From: Clostridiales bacterium UBA6388
GTDB taxonomy: Bacteria > Bacillota > Clostridia > Oscillospirales > Oscillospiraceae
Length of the DNA: 18,979 nucleotides
Assembly (NCBI GenBank): GCA_002437575.1
Contig: DJQK01000083.1
Coordinates: forward strand, 1 to 18,979
Direction: 5' to 3'
Position 1 is the first letter of the stretch. Every line of letters starts with the position of its first letter. Under the pieces are notes generated by a model that made no database searches, was not told the DNA's origin, and saw only the letters and a program-made list of their open reading frames with translations. The position numbers and the translations under genes are program-made. Shown here in pieces: positions 6,953 through 14,062 of the stretch.

Positions 6953-7003
6953 GGGTGTGCTCTTCCAACTGCCGACGGCATCGTCAGTTGGAAGAACACA
7001 CCC
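6953..7003 (-). promoter_or_regulatory. Large 5'-leader hairpin of the threonine/serine exporter operon
   Basis: Two 19-base arms (6953-6971 and 6985-7003) are inverted repeats with one difference. On the minus-strand RNA that difference is a G-U pair, so all 19 pairs form; on the plus-strand RNA it would be a C-A mismatch. The inner 13 bases can add three more pairs. The hairpin begins within about 10 bases of the predicted transcription start and ends 5 bases before the ribosome site. It has no U-tract, so it is not a simple terminator. It could stabilise the 5' end, control translation, or be an inserted palindromic repeat. Confidence 0.7.
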
Positions 7004-7016
7004 TTTTCCGGCTGAC

Positions 7017-7044
7017 ATTTTAACACGAGAAAGCCGATTGTCAA
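7017..7044 (-). promoter_or_regulatory. Promoter of the threonine/serine exporter operon
   Basis: Minus strand TTGACA (7039-7044), 16-base spacer, TAAAAT (7017-7022). Predicted start near 7008-7010, giving a leader of about 75 bases that consists almost entirely of the hairpin plus the ribosome site. Confidence 0.75.
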
Positions 7045-7078
7045 TGCAGAATTGTGCTTTCGAAGGGAGCGCTTTTTT

Positions 7079-7594
7079 ATGAATTATGCCAGTATCAAGA
7101 CCTGCGACATCGCAAACGGGCCCGGTGTGCGCGTGAGCCTGTTCGTCTCGGGCTGCACGCACCACTGTAAAGATTGCTTCAACCCCGAGGCGTGGGACTT
7201 TTCCTACGGTGAGCCGTTTACGCAGGCGGTGATCGACCATATTATAGAGCTTTTGCGCCCCCACTATATCCGCGGCATCACGTACCTCGGAGGAGAGCCC
7301 TTTGACCCCAGAAATCAGGAGGGGCTTTTAACGCTCACGCGGAAAATCAAAGAAACGCTTCCCGAAAAGTCCATCTGGGCCTTCACGGGCTATGTTTTTG
7401 GTAAGACGCTGCCGGTGCTTCCGGGCGTGACGGACGAGCTTTTGCAGGCGCTGGACGTTCTGGTGGACGGGCCTTTTATTGCGGCGCAGAAAAATCTTTC
7501 GCTGCGCTTTCGCGGATCAAACAATCAGCGGCTCATCGATATGAAAAAAACACGCGCCGCCGGAGACGTCGTTCTCTGGGACGAGGCGCAGTAG
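7079..7594 (+). CDS. nrdG: Anaerobic ribonucleotide reductase activating protein (radical SAM)
   Basis: This 171-residue radical-SAM enzyme generates the glycyl radical on the class III ribonucleotide reductase NrdD using a [4Fe-4S] cluster and S-adenosylmethionine. The cluster motif CTHHCKDC (Cys26, Cys30, Cys33) is present, as are the glycine-rich ITYLGGEPF, IWAFTGYVF and the DVLVDGPF segment typical of NrdG. Length is normal. The ATG at 7079 follows AAGGGAG; an upstream in-frame ATG at 7052 lacks a ribosome site and begins with non-family residues. nrdD is not in the window, although the two genes are often adjacent. The gene is followed 13 bases later by dut, so both serve deoxynucleotide supply. 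No clear plus-strand promoter was found in 7004-7078, and no NrdR box. Confidence 0.93.
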   Translation: MNYASIKTCDIANGPGVRVSLFVSGCTHHCKDCFNPEAWDFSYGEPFTQAVIDHIIELLRPHYIRGITYLGGEPFDPRNQEGLLTLTRKIKETLPEKSIWAFTGYVFGKTLPVLPGVTDELLQALDVLVDGPFIAAQKNLSLRFRGSNNQRLIDMKKTRAAGDVVLWDEAQ

Positions 7595-7607
7595 ACAGGA
7601 GAAGCTT

Positions 7608-8039
7608 ATGCCGAAAATCAAAATTCACTATTTTTCCCCCGACGCTCCAAGGCTCAAAATCACGAAAACGGGCGACTGGATCGATCTTTACTGCGCGGAG
7701 GATATGACGCTCAAGGCCGGAGACTTTGCCCTCGTGCCGCTGGGCGTTTCGATGCAGCTGCCGCAGGGGTATGAGGCCCGGACTGCGCCGCGCTCGTCGA
7801 CGTTCAAGCGCTGGGGCCTTTTGCAGGCCAACTCCGTGGGCGTGATCGACAACAGCTTCTGCGGGACGAACGACGAGTGGAAGCTCCCGGTCTACGCCAC
7901 GCGCGACACGCAGCTTGAAAAGGGCGACCGCATCTGCCAGTTCCGCATTTTTGAAATCCAGCCCGCCATCGAATTTGAAGAGTGCGAGGAATTGTCGGAA
8001 GTAGATCGCGGCGGCTTCGGCTCTACCGGAAGAAAGTGA
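7608..8039 (+). CDS. dut: dUTP diphosphatase (trimeric dUTPase)
   Basis: This 143-residue enzyme hydrolyses dUTP to dUMP and pyrophosphate, keeping uracil out of DNA and feeding thymidylate synthesis. All five dUTPase motifs are visible in order: DLYCAED (26-32), PRSST (61-65), GVIDNSFCGTND (78-89) with catalytic Asp81, GDRICQFRI (106-114) and the C-terminal RGGFGSTG (134-141) that closes over the active site. Motif III has Phe84 where Tyr is common, a conservative change in the uracil pocket. The ATG follows AGGAGA 13 bases after nrdG, so the two form an operon. A strong terminator follows. Confidence 0.95.
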   Translation: MPKIKIHYFSPDAPRLKITKTGDWIDLYCAEDMTLKAGDFALVPLGVSMQLPQGYEARTAPRSSTFKRWGLLQANSVGVIDNSFCGTNDEWKLPVYATRDTQLEKGDRICQFRIFEIQPAIEFEECEELSEVDRGGFGSTGRK

Positions 8040-8045
8040 AAAATG

Positions 8046-8085
8046 TCCCGGCACGGTATCAAACGGGTACTGTGCCGGGATTTTT
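8046..8085. terminator. Bidirectional terminator between dut and the EEP-family gene
   Basis: TCCCGGCACGGTA (8046-8058) pairs with TACTGTGCCGGGA (8068-8080), 13 pairs with one G-U, a 9-base loop and TTTTT (8081-8085). On the minus strand the exit is also T-rich, so it serves the convergent gene ending at 8087. Confidence 0.9.
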
Positions 8086-8086
8086 G

Positions 8087-9172
8087 TTATTCGAGCGTTA
8101 CGGTCATGACGACCGGGTTGTGATCGGAGCAGGCAAAGCCGGTGTCCAGCACTTCGCTCTCCAAAACCTCCACGTTCGGAGAAACCAGGAAGCCATCCAC
8201 CGTCAAAACCAGCTGGCCGTCGTGATACGGCCCATCGGCATTTCGGACGGAGGGGACGGGTGCGTCTTTTCCCTCGGGCGCGACGAGCCGGATATCCGTT
8301 GCGGCGAGAAGATCGAAGCGGATGGGCTGGGCCCACGTGTAATCCTCGGTCGAGACGCCGAAATGGGCTTCGCTGCCGCCCGCGAGCAGGTCTTTGTTAA
8401 AATCGCCGCCGCCGATGACGTAATTGCCGGATTCGTATTCTTTCTGCATATCGGAAAGCAGAAGCTCCAGCTGCTCGTCGGCGATCTTGCCGTCGGAGGT
8501 GTAGGCGGACAGGTGCAGATCAAAAAGGCAAAGCTCCTTGCCGTTGGAGACCGGAATTCTGGAGACGCTGTAGCACCGGTCTAAGTCTAAGAGCTTCGTC
8601 ACACCGGTCTCGACCGGAAGGCTTCTTCTCACCGCGCTCTTCACACCGAGCTTTGAGATCGTGAGAAGGCCGGAATTGGACGCGCCGTGCGGCTTTGTGA
8701 GGGGATAGAAGAGGTAGGCCGAGTGATAGTTCACGGCGAAGACGCTGTCTGTGTATCCATCCAGACCGTCAAACGTGCGAAGCGTCAAGGCCTCGTCGAC
8801 GTGATAGCTGCGGTCAGAGTCGAAGTCGACCTCCTGCAAGAGCGTCAGGTCTGCATCCTGCGCGGCCAGAAGCGTTCCGATCTCGTCCAGATTATCGAGC
8901 AGCCGCTCTTTGGACCACGCGCGCGACTGCGTGCCGCCGTCCATGAAAAAGCCGAAATCGGCCTCATACGCGCCGAAGCCGATGTTCCAGCTGAGGACCT
9001 TATAGGGCGTTCCGGGCGCGGCCGTCTGCACGCCGCTGCTTCCGTGCGTGACAGATAAGTTCTGGTTATCTTCGATGCGCGAGTACGTCCCGAAGACATA
9101 GCCCGCGTAGCCGATCACGATCAGAAGCAGGACAAGCAGCAAAATTCCGAGCAGTTTCAAAACCTTTTTCAA
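8087..9172 (-). CDS. Membrane-anchored endonuclease/exonuclease/phosphatase-fold protein
   Basis: This 361-residue protein begins with a Lys-Lys charged tip and one hydrophobic segment (about 5-28), a signal anchor that would place the catalytic domain outside the cytoplasm. The EEP (DNase I-like) active-site set follows: Asn63 in SWNIG, Glu114 in LLQEVD, His220 in DLHLSAY, Asp257/Asn259 in GGDFNKD, and Asp350-His351 in SDHNPV. EEP enzymes cleave phosphodiester or phosphomonoester bonds in nucleic acids, inositol phosphates or sphingomyelin; the substrate cannot be assigned. The start is TTG at 9170-9172, eight bases after GGAGG. Promoter 9206-9234 fits that start. The gene is convergent with nrdG-dut and not functionally tied to it. 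Confidence 0.88.
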   Translation of the reverse strand: MKKVLKLLGILLLVLLLIVIGYAGYVFGTYSRIEDNQNLSVTHGSSGVQTAAPGTPYKVLSWNIGFGAYEADFGFFMDGGTQSRAWSKERLLDNLDEIGTLLAAQDADLTLLQEVDFDSDRSYHVDEALTLRTFDGLDGYTDSVFAVNYHSAYLFYPLTKPHGASNSGLLTISKLGVKSAVRRSLPVETGVTKLLDLDRCYSVSRIPVSNGKELCLFDLHLSAYTSDGKIADEQLELLLSDMQKEYESGNYVIGGGDFNKDLLAGGSEAHFGVSTEDYTWAQPIRFDLLAATDIRLVAPEGKDAPVPSVRNADGPYHDGQLVLTVDGFLVSPNVEVLESEVLDTGFACSDHNPVVMTVTLE

Positions 9173-9205
9173 AGCAATTGCCTCCCACCGGTGTTTCTTT
9201 CCGCT

Positions 9206-9234
9206 ATTTTACCCCATCGGAACGGAAAATGCAA
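9206..9234 (-). promoter_or_regulatory. Promoter of the EEP-family gene
   Basis: Minus strand TTGCAT (9229-9234), 17-base spacer, TAAAAT (9206-9211). It lies about 34 bases before the TTG start and supports that start choice. Confidence 0.6.
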
Positions 9235-9286
9235 ACTGTCCGTATGGGGCGTATACTTCCAACTGTCAACGAACCCTGGGAAAGAA

Positions 9287-9305
9287 AATAATTTTAAGAA
9301 TTATT
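9287..9305. promoter_or_regulatory. AT-rich dyad upstream of the flavodiiron gene
   Basis: AATAATT and AATTATT form a perfect 7-base dyad around a 5-base centre, inside a strikingly AT-rich stretch (9285-9330) in an otherwise GC-rich window. It lies just upstream of the flavodiiron promoter. It could bind a redox or peroxide regulator or act as an UP element. It does not match a known box closely enough to name. Confidence 0.35.
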
Positions 9306-9318
9306 ATTAAAATAATGC

Positions 9319-9347
9319 TGGTAATTTTCGAAAACTTGTGGTATGCT
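9319..9347 (+). promoter_or_regulatory. Extended -10 promoter of the flavodiiron gene
   Basis: TGG-TATGCT (TATGCT 9342-9347) is an extended -10 element about 53 bases before the ATG. The -35 at 17-base spacing, TGGTAA (9319-9324), is weak, consistent with reliance on the TG extension or an activator. Confidence 0.5.
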
Positions 9348-9400
9348 ATGGACAGAAGAAAAAACAACGCGCAAAAGCTATCATATAAGGAGGCAATTTT

Positions 9401-11242
9401 ATGTACTGTGTCAAAAAAATGACGGAAGATCTCTACTGGGTCGGCGCAAGCGACCGCCGGCTCGCACTTTTTGAAAACGTCTATCCCATCTCGCGCGGCG
9501 TGAGCTACAACTCGTATCTGCTGCTGGACGAAAAGACCGTCCTTCTGGATACTGCGGACAGCTCGGTGAGCGGCATTTTCTTTGAAAACGTCGAGCACGT
9601 GTTAAACGGCCGTGCGCTTGATTATCTGATCGTCAACCATATGGAGCCCGACCACTGCGCCCTGATGCAGGACCTCGTGCTGCGGCATCCGAACGTCAAG
9701 ATCGTCTGCAACAAGAAAACGCTCGCGATGATCAAAAATTTCTTTACCTTCGACATTGATTCCCGCGCCGTCATTGTCGGCGAAATGGACACGCTGTGCA
9801 CGGGCAGGCACACCTTTGCCTTCGTCATGGCCCCGATGGTGCACTGGCCGGAGGCGATGGTCTCTTACGATGTGACCACCAAAACGCTCTATTCTGCCGA
9901 CGCGTTCGGGACGTTCGGCGCGCTCAACGGCAACCTGTATGCAGACGAGGTGAACTTCCAGACCGAGTGGCTGGACGACGCCAGACGGTACTATACGAAC
10001 ATCGTCGGCAAATACGGCACGCAGGTGCAGGCGCTTCTGAAAAAAGCGGCGACGATCGAAATCGAGACGATCTGCCCGCTGCACGGCCCCGTGTGGCGCA
10101 AGGACATTGCCTGGTTCATCGACAAGTATGTCCACTGGGCGACGTATAAGCCCGAGGAGCAGGCCGTCGTGATCGCCTACGCGTCCGTCTACGGCAACAC
10201 CGAAAACGCTGCGAACATTCTCGCGTCGAAACTCGCCGATCTCGGCGTGCGGAACATCAAGCTCTTTGACGTCTCCGCGACGCACCCGAGCTTCATCGTC
10301 TCCGAGTGCTTCCGCGCGAGCCACCTCGTGTTCATCTCCACGACCTATAACGCGGGAATGTTCGTGAACATGGAAAATCTCGTGCACGACATCGTCAACC
10401 ACAACCTTCAGAACCGGACCATCGCGCTGGTCGAAAACGGCTCGTGGGCGCCGACGGCGGCGGGGCTCATGCGCGCGGAGTTCTCGAAGCTCAAAAACTG
10501 CACGATCCTGGACGAAACGCTGACCATCAAGTCCTCGCTCAAGGAAAACCAGCTTCCCCAGATGGACAAGCTCGCGCAGGCGATCTATGACAGCATGGAG
10601 CATCCTGTACCCGCGGCGCACGATGAGGCCAAGCCCATCGAGCCCAATGCGATGTTCGCGCTTTCCTATGGCCTTTATGTCCTCACGGCAAAAGAGGGCG
10701 CAAAGGACAACGGCTGCATCATCAACACCGTCATGCAGCAGACCGAAACGCCCAAGCGCGTGAGCATCACGGTCAACAAGGAGAACTACACCTGCGGCAT
10801 GATCCAGAGAACGGGCGTGTTCAATGTCTCGGTTCTGTCTCAGGACGCGCCGTTCGCAGTCTTTGAGCACTACGGCTTCCACTCCGGCAAGGACACGGAC
10901 AAGTTTGCAGAGCTTGATCTGCCGCGCGCAGAAAACGGCCTGTATTACCTGCCGCAGGATACGAAGGCGTTCTTGTCCTGCAAGGTCGTGAAGACCGTGG
11001 AGTTTGAGACGCACGTGCTGTTCATCGCCGACGTGACCGAGGCCAGAGAGCTCTCGAGCGTTCCCGCGATGACCTACAGCTATTACTTCGACAACGTCAA
11101 GCCGAAGCCCACCACGCTTTCCGAACAGAAGGGCTGGGTCTGCAGGATCTGCGGCTACGTGTACGAGGGCGAAGTGCTTCCCGCCGACTTCATCTGCCCG
11201 CTGTGCAAGCATGGCGCAGAAGACTTTGAAAAACTCGGCTAA
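9401..11242 (+). CDS. Flavodiiron protein fused to flavin reductase and rubredoxin domains
   Basis: This 613-residue protein reduces O2 to water and/or NO to N2O, protecting anaerobic enzymes. Domains in order: metallo-beta-lactamase (about 1-250) with every diiron ligand present (His80, Glu82, Asp84, His85, His148, Asp167, His228); flavodoxin-like FMN domain (about 256-395, ASVYGNTENA at 261-270); flavin-reductase-like split barrel (about 415-560); and a short rubredoxin at the end (Cys581, Cys584, Cys599, Cys602). In acetogens such as Moorella the first two parts (FprA) and the last two (high-molecular-weight rubredoxin) are separate partner proteins; here they form one chain, so NAD(P)H-to-O2 electron flow could be self-contained. 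The ATG follows AAGGAGG at 8-base spacing. It has its own promoter. Which oxidant it prefers cannot be read from sequence. Confidence 0.95.
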   Translation: MYCVKKMTEDLYWVGASDRRLALFENVYPISRGVSYNSYLLLDEKTVLLDTADSSVSGIFFENVEHVLNGRALDYLIVNHMEPDHCALMQDLVLRHPNVKIVCNKKTLAMIKNFFTFDIDSRAVIVGEMDTLCTGRHTFAFVMAPMVHWPEAMVSYDVTTKTLYSADAFGTFGALNGNLYADEVNFQTEWLDDARRYYTNIVGKYGTQVQALLKKAATIEIETICPLHGPVWRKDIAWFIDKYVHWATYKPEEQAVVIAYASVYGNTENAANILASKLADLGVRNIKLFDVSATHPSFIVSECFRASHLVFISTTYNAGMFVNMENLVHDIVNHNLQNRTIALVENGSWAPTAAGLMRAEFSKLKNCTILDETLTIKSSLKENQLPQMDKLAQAIYDSMEHPVPAAHDEAKPIEPNAMFALSYGLYVLTAKEGAKDNGCIINTVMQQTETPKRVSITVNKENYTCGMIQRTGVFNVSVLSQDAPFAVFEHYGFHSGKDTDKFAELDLPRAENGLYYLPQDTKAFLSCKVVKTVEFETHVLFIADVTEARELSSVPAMTYSYYFDNVKPKPTTLSEQKGWVCRICGYVYEGEVLPADFICPLCKHGAEDFEKLG

Positions 11243-11275
11243 CAATCCGAAACGACCATCTGCAACCATTACTCT

Positions 11276-11295
11276 GTAGGGTCGTCCGCCCCTAC
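11276..11295. repeat. Small intergenic palindrome (REP-like fragment)
   Basis: GTAGGG (11276-11281) and CCCTAC (11290-11295) form a dyad with an 8-base centre in the 115-base gap between the flavodiiron gene and pepD. The ten-base word CGCCCCTACG (11287-11296) recurs inverted at 5735-5744, just after the small exporter-subunit gene. Lacking a U-tract, it is a poor terminator; a fragment of a dispersed intergenic repeat is more likely. Confidence 0.4.
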
Positions 11296-11357
11296 GAATG
11301 CCTGTGTTTGTTTTCAAATTCTGCGGAAATAACATATTTTGAAAGGATCGTATTGCT

Positions 11358-12806
11358 ATGCGCGTATTAGACCAGCTTGAACCCAGAAAGGTGTTTTTCT
11401 TCTTTGAAGAGCTCTGCGCCATTCCGCACGGCTCGGGAAACACGAAGGCCATCAGCGACTACTGCGTGAAATTCGCTAAGGACCGCGGACTCGAGGTCCA
11501 TCAGGACAGGCTTAACAACGTCGTCATCGTCAAGCCTGCGACACCGGGCTATGAGGCCTCGCCCACGGTCATCGTGCAGGGACACCTCGACATGGTCACG
11601 GAAAAAACGCCGGAGAGCTCCATCGACTTTTTGAAGGACGGGCTGGAGCTTGCCATCGACGGCGATTTTGTCTACGCGAAGGGCACGACGCTTGGCGGAG
11701 ACGACGGCATTGCGGTCGCAATGGCGCTGGCGGTTCTGGACTCGGATGATCTCGAGCACCCGCGGCTCGAGTGCCTGTTCACGATCGACGAGGAGACCGG
11801 CATGGACGGCGCGGTGGGCTTTGACGCGTCCGGTTTGCAGGGAAAGCGGCTGCTCAACATCGACTCCGAAGAAGAGGGCATCCTGACGGTCAGCTGCGCG
11901 GGCGGCGCACACGCGGACGTGCACATCGAGATGGCGCAGAACGAATGCGCCCTCAGCGCAGCCGAGATCGCGGTGACGGGTCTCAAGGGCGGCCATTCGG
12001 GCGCGGAGATCGACAAGGGCCGGGCCAACGCGACGATTACGCTCGGAAGAGTGTTGCAGGCGCTGGTCGACGAGCTCGAGGTGCGGCTGGTGTCGGCAGA
12101 AGGCGGCCTGAAGGACAACGCCATCCCGAACGCGGCGAAGGCCGTTATCGCGCTGGACGAGGAAAAAATGGCCCGGGCGCAGGAGATCTGCACAGAGCTG
12201 GACGCCACGCTCAAAAAGGAATACGCGGCCTCTGACCCCGGCGTCAGCGTTACGTTCACGCCGGGCACGATCGCAGATCATGCGCTGCGTCTGGTCGACA
12301 CCCGAAGAGTCTGCACGTTCCTGGGGCTGTACCCCAACGGCATCGAGTCGATGAGCATGGACATTCCGGGGCTGGTGCAGACGTCGTGCAACCTCGGCAT
12401 TTTCAAGGTAGACGAAGCGGGGCTCAAGGGCTCGGGCTCGGTCAGAAGCTCGGTCGCCAGCCGCAAGCAGATGCTGCTTCGCAGAATTCGCCTCCTTGCC
12501 GAAGGGCTTGAGGGCACGATGCGCGTCTCGGGCGAGTATCCCGCGTGGGAGTATAAGCGGGAGTCTCATCTGCGCGACGTGATGTGCAGAGTCTATGAGA
12601 TGCAGTACGGAGAGCCAATGAAGGTCGAGGCCATTCACGCCGGACTCGAGTGCGGCCTGTTCTGCGGAAAGATCCCGGGGCTCGACGCCGTGTCCTTCGG
12701 CCCGAACCTCTACGATATCCATACGACGAAAGAGCGCATGAGCATTTCCTCCGTGTGGCGCGTTTACGAGTATCTGTGCGCGGTGCTCAGAGAATTAAAG
12801 GACTGA
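11358..12806 (+). CDS. pepD: Aminoacyl-histidine dipeptidase (M20C, PepD)
   Basis: This 482-residue cytoplasmic metallo-dipeptidase releases N-terminal residues from Xaa-His and other dipeptides. It closely follows the PepD pattern: His76 and Asp78 in QGHLDMV, Asp115 in GGDDGI, the catalytic Glu145-Glu146 pair in DEETGM, Asp169 in NIDSEEEG, and a C-terminal His455 in YDIHTTKERM. Spacing of these residues matches E. coli PepD with a constant offset of four for the N-terminal ligands. The lid/dimerisation domain lies between about 190 and 400. The ATG follows AAAGGA at a slightly long spacing of 11. No convincing promoter was found in the 115-base gap, so it may be read through from the flavodiiron gene or have a weak promoter. 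A strong terminator follows. Confidence 0.95.
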   Translation: MRVLDQLEPRKVFFFFEELCAIPHGSGNTKAISDYCVKFAKDRGLEVHQDRLNNVVIVKPATPGYEASPTVIVQGHLDMVTEKTPESSIDFLKDGLELAIDGDFVYAKGTTLGGDDGIAVAMALAVLDSDDLEHPRLECLFTIDEETGMDGAVGFDASGLQGKRLLNIDSEEEGILTVSCAGGAHADVHIEMAQNECALSAAEIAVTGLKGGHSGAEIDKGRANATITLGRVLQALVDELEVRLVSAEGGLKDNAIPNAAKAVIALDEEKMARAQEICTELDATLKKEYAASDPGVSVTFTPGTIADHALRLVDTRRVCTFLGLYPNGIESMSMDIPGLVQTSCNLGIFKVDEAGLKGSGSVRSSVASRKQMLLRRIRLLAEGLEGTMRVSGEYPAWEYKRESHLRDVMCRVYEMQYGEPMKVEAIHAGLECGLFCGKIPGLDAVSFGPNLYDIHTTKERMSISSVWRVYEYLCAVLRELKD

Positions 12807-12816
12807 GAAAAACGGC

Positions 12817-12849
12817 AGCCCGCCTAAACTTTTGTTTAGGCGGGCTTTT
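12817..12849 (+). terminator. Intrinsic terminator of pepD
   Basis: AGCCCGCCTAAAC (12817-12829) and GTTTAGGCGGGCT (12834-12846) form a perfect 13-pair stem with a TTTT loop, followed by TTT. It separates pepD from the chaperone operon. Confidence 0.9.
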
Positions 12850-12900
12850 CTGCTGCTGCGGGCGAATTCATATGTTTTTGCTTGAATGTTTTTAATTGAT

Positions 12901-12930
12901 TCACAATTTTCGCAAAATAGACGGTATAAT
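12901..12930 (+). promoter_or_regulatory. Promoter of the J-protein/grpE/dnaK operon
   Basis: A perfect TATAAT (12925-12930) lies 35 bases before the J-protein ATG. The -35 is weak (TCACAA, 12901-12906, 18-base spacer). No CIRCE element (TTAGCACTC-N9-GAGTGCTAA) occurs in 12850-12965, so HrcA control is unlikely. Confidence 0.55.
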
Positions 12931-12965
12931 AATAAAAGCTATCAGGAAGCGGGGAGGGAAATTGC

Positions 12966-13586
12966 ATGACGAGAGATCCGTATGAGGTGCTGGGCGTATC
13001 AAAAAGCGCGAGCGAAGACGAGATCAAGCAGGCCTATCGCCGTCTTGCCAAGCAGTACCATCCCGACCTGCATCCCGGAGACGCCGCGTGCGCGAAGAAG
13101 ATGAACGAGATCAACGAGGCGTATGATCTGCTCAAAAACCCGCAGGCGTATCAGGCGTACCGCCAACAGCAGCAGCAAAGCGCCTACCAGCAGGCGTACC
13201 GCCAGCAGCAGTCGGCCTATCAGCAGCAGGACCAGCAGTATTACGATCCGTTCGGCTTCTGGACCTCGCAGCAGAACGGCCAGAACCAGAACTATTACCG
13301 CTACACCTACACCTACCAGCCCGGCCAGAACCAGAACGAGCAGAACACGCAGTACCAGTGGACGTATCACCGGCCGCGCCATGGCGGCATTCTGCGGAAA
13401 ATTCTCGGCGCGTATCTTCTTTTGCAGGTGCTCGGGTGGCTGCTTTCAAGCTGCGCGTACTCGTACGATCCGTCGTATTCGTACGGCTATTCGAACCAGC
13501 CGGAAAGCGGCTATTCGGACACCTACACCGGCCAGCAGAACGGGAATTACGGCTATTATGGCTTCGGCTCCGGCCGGCAGAGCTGA
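12966..13586 (+). CDS. J-domain co-chaperone with Q/N/Y-rich linker and membrane segment
   Basis: This 206-residue protein has a typical J-domain at residues 1-60 (DPYEVLGVSKSASEDEIKQA, then HPD at 32-34), which stimulates Hsp70 ATPase activity. It lacks the zinc-finger and substrate-binding domains of DnaJ. Residues 61-135 are extremely Gln/Asn/Tyr-rich with a tandem QAYRQQQ...SAYQ repeat. A hydrophobic segment follows (about 142-160, ILRKILGAYLLLQVLGWLL), then a Tyr/Ser/Gly-rich tail with no acidic or basic clusters. This suggests membrane attachment or aggregation-prone, prion-like behaviour. The ATG follows GGGAGGG. It is first in an operon with grpE and dnaK, so it is the likely dedicated partner of that Hsp70. 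The function of the low-complexity part is unknown. Confidence 0.88.
   Translation: MTRDPYEVLGVSKSASEDEIKQAYRRLAKQYHPDLHPGDAACAKKMNEINEAYDLLKNPQAYQAYRQQQQQSAYQQAYRQQQSAYQQQDQQYYDPFGFWTSQQNGQNQNYYRYTYTYQPGQNQNEQNTQYQWTYHRPRHGGILRKILGAYLLLQVLGWLLSSCAYSYDPSYSYGYSNQPESGYSDTYTGQQNGNYGYYGFGSGRQS
13152..13223 (+). repeat. In-frame tandem repeat inside the J-protein gene
   Basis: Two adjacent copies of a 39/33-base unit encode residues 63-75 and 76-86, differing by two glutamine codons. CAG/CAA runs of this kind expand or shrink by slippage, so repeat length may vary between strains. Confidence 0.75.
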
Positions 13587-13603
13587 AGGGCGGCAGATGC
13601 GCT

Positions 13604-14038
13604 ATGGGTCTTTTTACGAAAAAAACGCCGCCTGCGCCGGATCTGCGCTACGAGGCGCTGGAGCGGGAATATCAGAATTACCGCCGCCGCACCGAAGCGG
13701 CGAGGCAGGACGCGGCAGAGCAGGCGCAGCGGAAAACCGTTCTCGCGTTTTTGCCGCTTTATGACGATCTCGAGCGGGCGCTCAAAGCGCCGTGCCAGGA
13801 CGCGCAATATAAAAAAGGCGTGGAGCTGATGATGCAGAAGCTGCTTTCCGTCCTTGCGGGGATGAAAGTTCTTCCCATGCAGTCGCTCGGAAAGTGCTTC
13901 AATCCCACGTATCACGAGGCTGTTTCCCACGTGGAAGACAAGCGCGTCGGAGAAGAGCGGATCGTCGAGGTCGTGCAGACCGGCTTTACGATGGATGAAG
14001 AGGTCCTCCGGCACGCCAAAGTTGTTGTTGCAAATTAA
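13604..14038 (+). CDS. grpE: Short GrpE nucleotide-exchange factor
   Basis: This 144-residue GrpE promotes ADP release from DnaK. The beta-domain signature is clear: FNPTYHEAVSHVEDKR (99-114) followed by RIVEVVQTGFTMDEEVLRHA and KVVVAN. The central helix includes YEALEREYQNYRRRTEAARQ and LAFLPLYDDLERAL. It is short for the family (usually about 170-200 residues): the long N-terminal coiled coil is largely missing, leaving a brief MGLFTKKTPP leader. The ATG at 13604 lies about ten bases after GGGCGG, which overlaps the J-protein stop; an earlier ATG at 13596 is out of frame. The gene is flanked by its J-protein and dnaK partners. Confidence 0.92.
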   Translation: MGLFTKKTPPAPDLRYEALEREYQNYRRRTEAARQDAAEQAQRKTVLAFLPLYDDLERALKAPCQDAQYKKGVELMMQKLLSVLAGMKVLPMQSLGKCFNPTYHEAVSHVEDKRVGEERIVEVVQTGFTMDEEVLRHAKVVVAN

Positions 14039-14062
14039 GGAACCTGAAGGAGCGTTTTCCAT

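Noticed and set aside
9602..11452. A 616-codon open frame on the minus strand opposite the flavodiiron gene, and similar long ones opposite pepD (11367-12722) and dnaK (14357-16372)
   Set aside because: They are Arg/His/Val/Ala-rich shadow frames of GC-rich genes, show no family motifs or ribosome sites, and the plus-strand proteins are intact and well conserved.
12850..12965. CIRCE element for HrcA control of the chaperone operon
   Set aside because: I looked for TTAGCACTC and GAGTGCTAA and similar dyads and found none.
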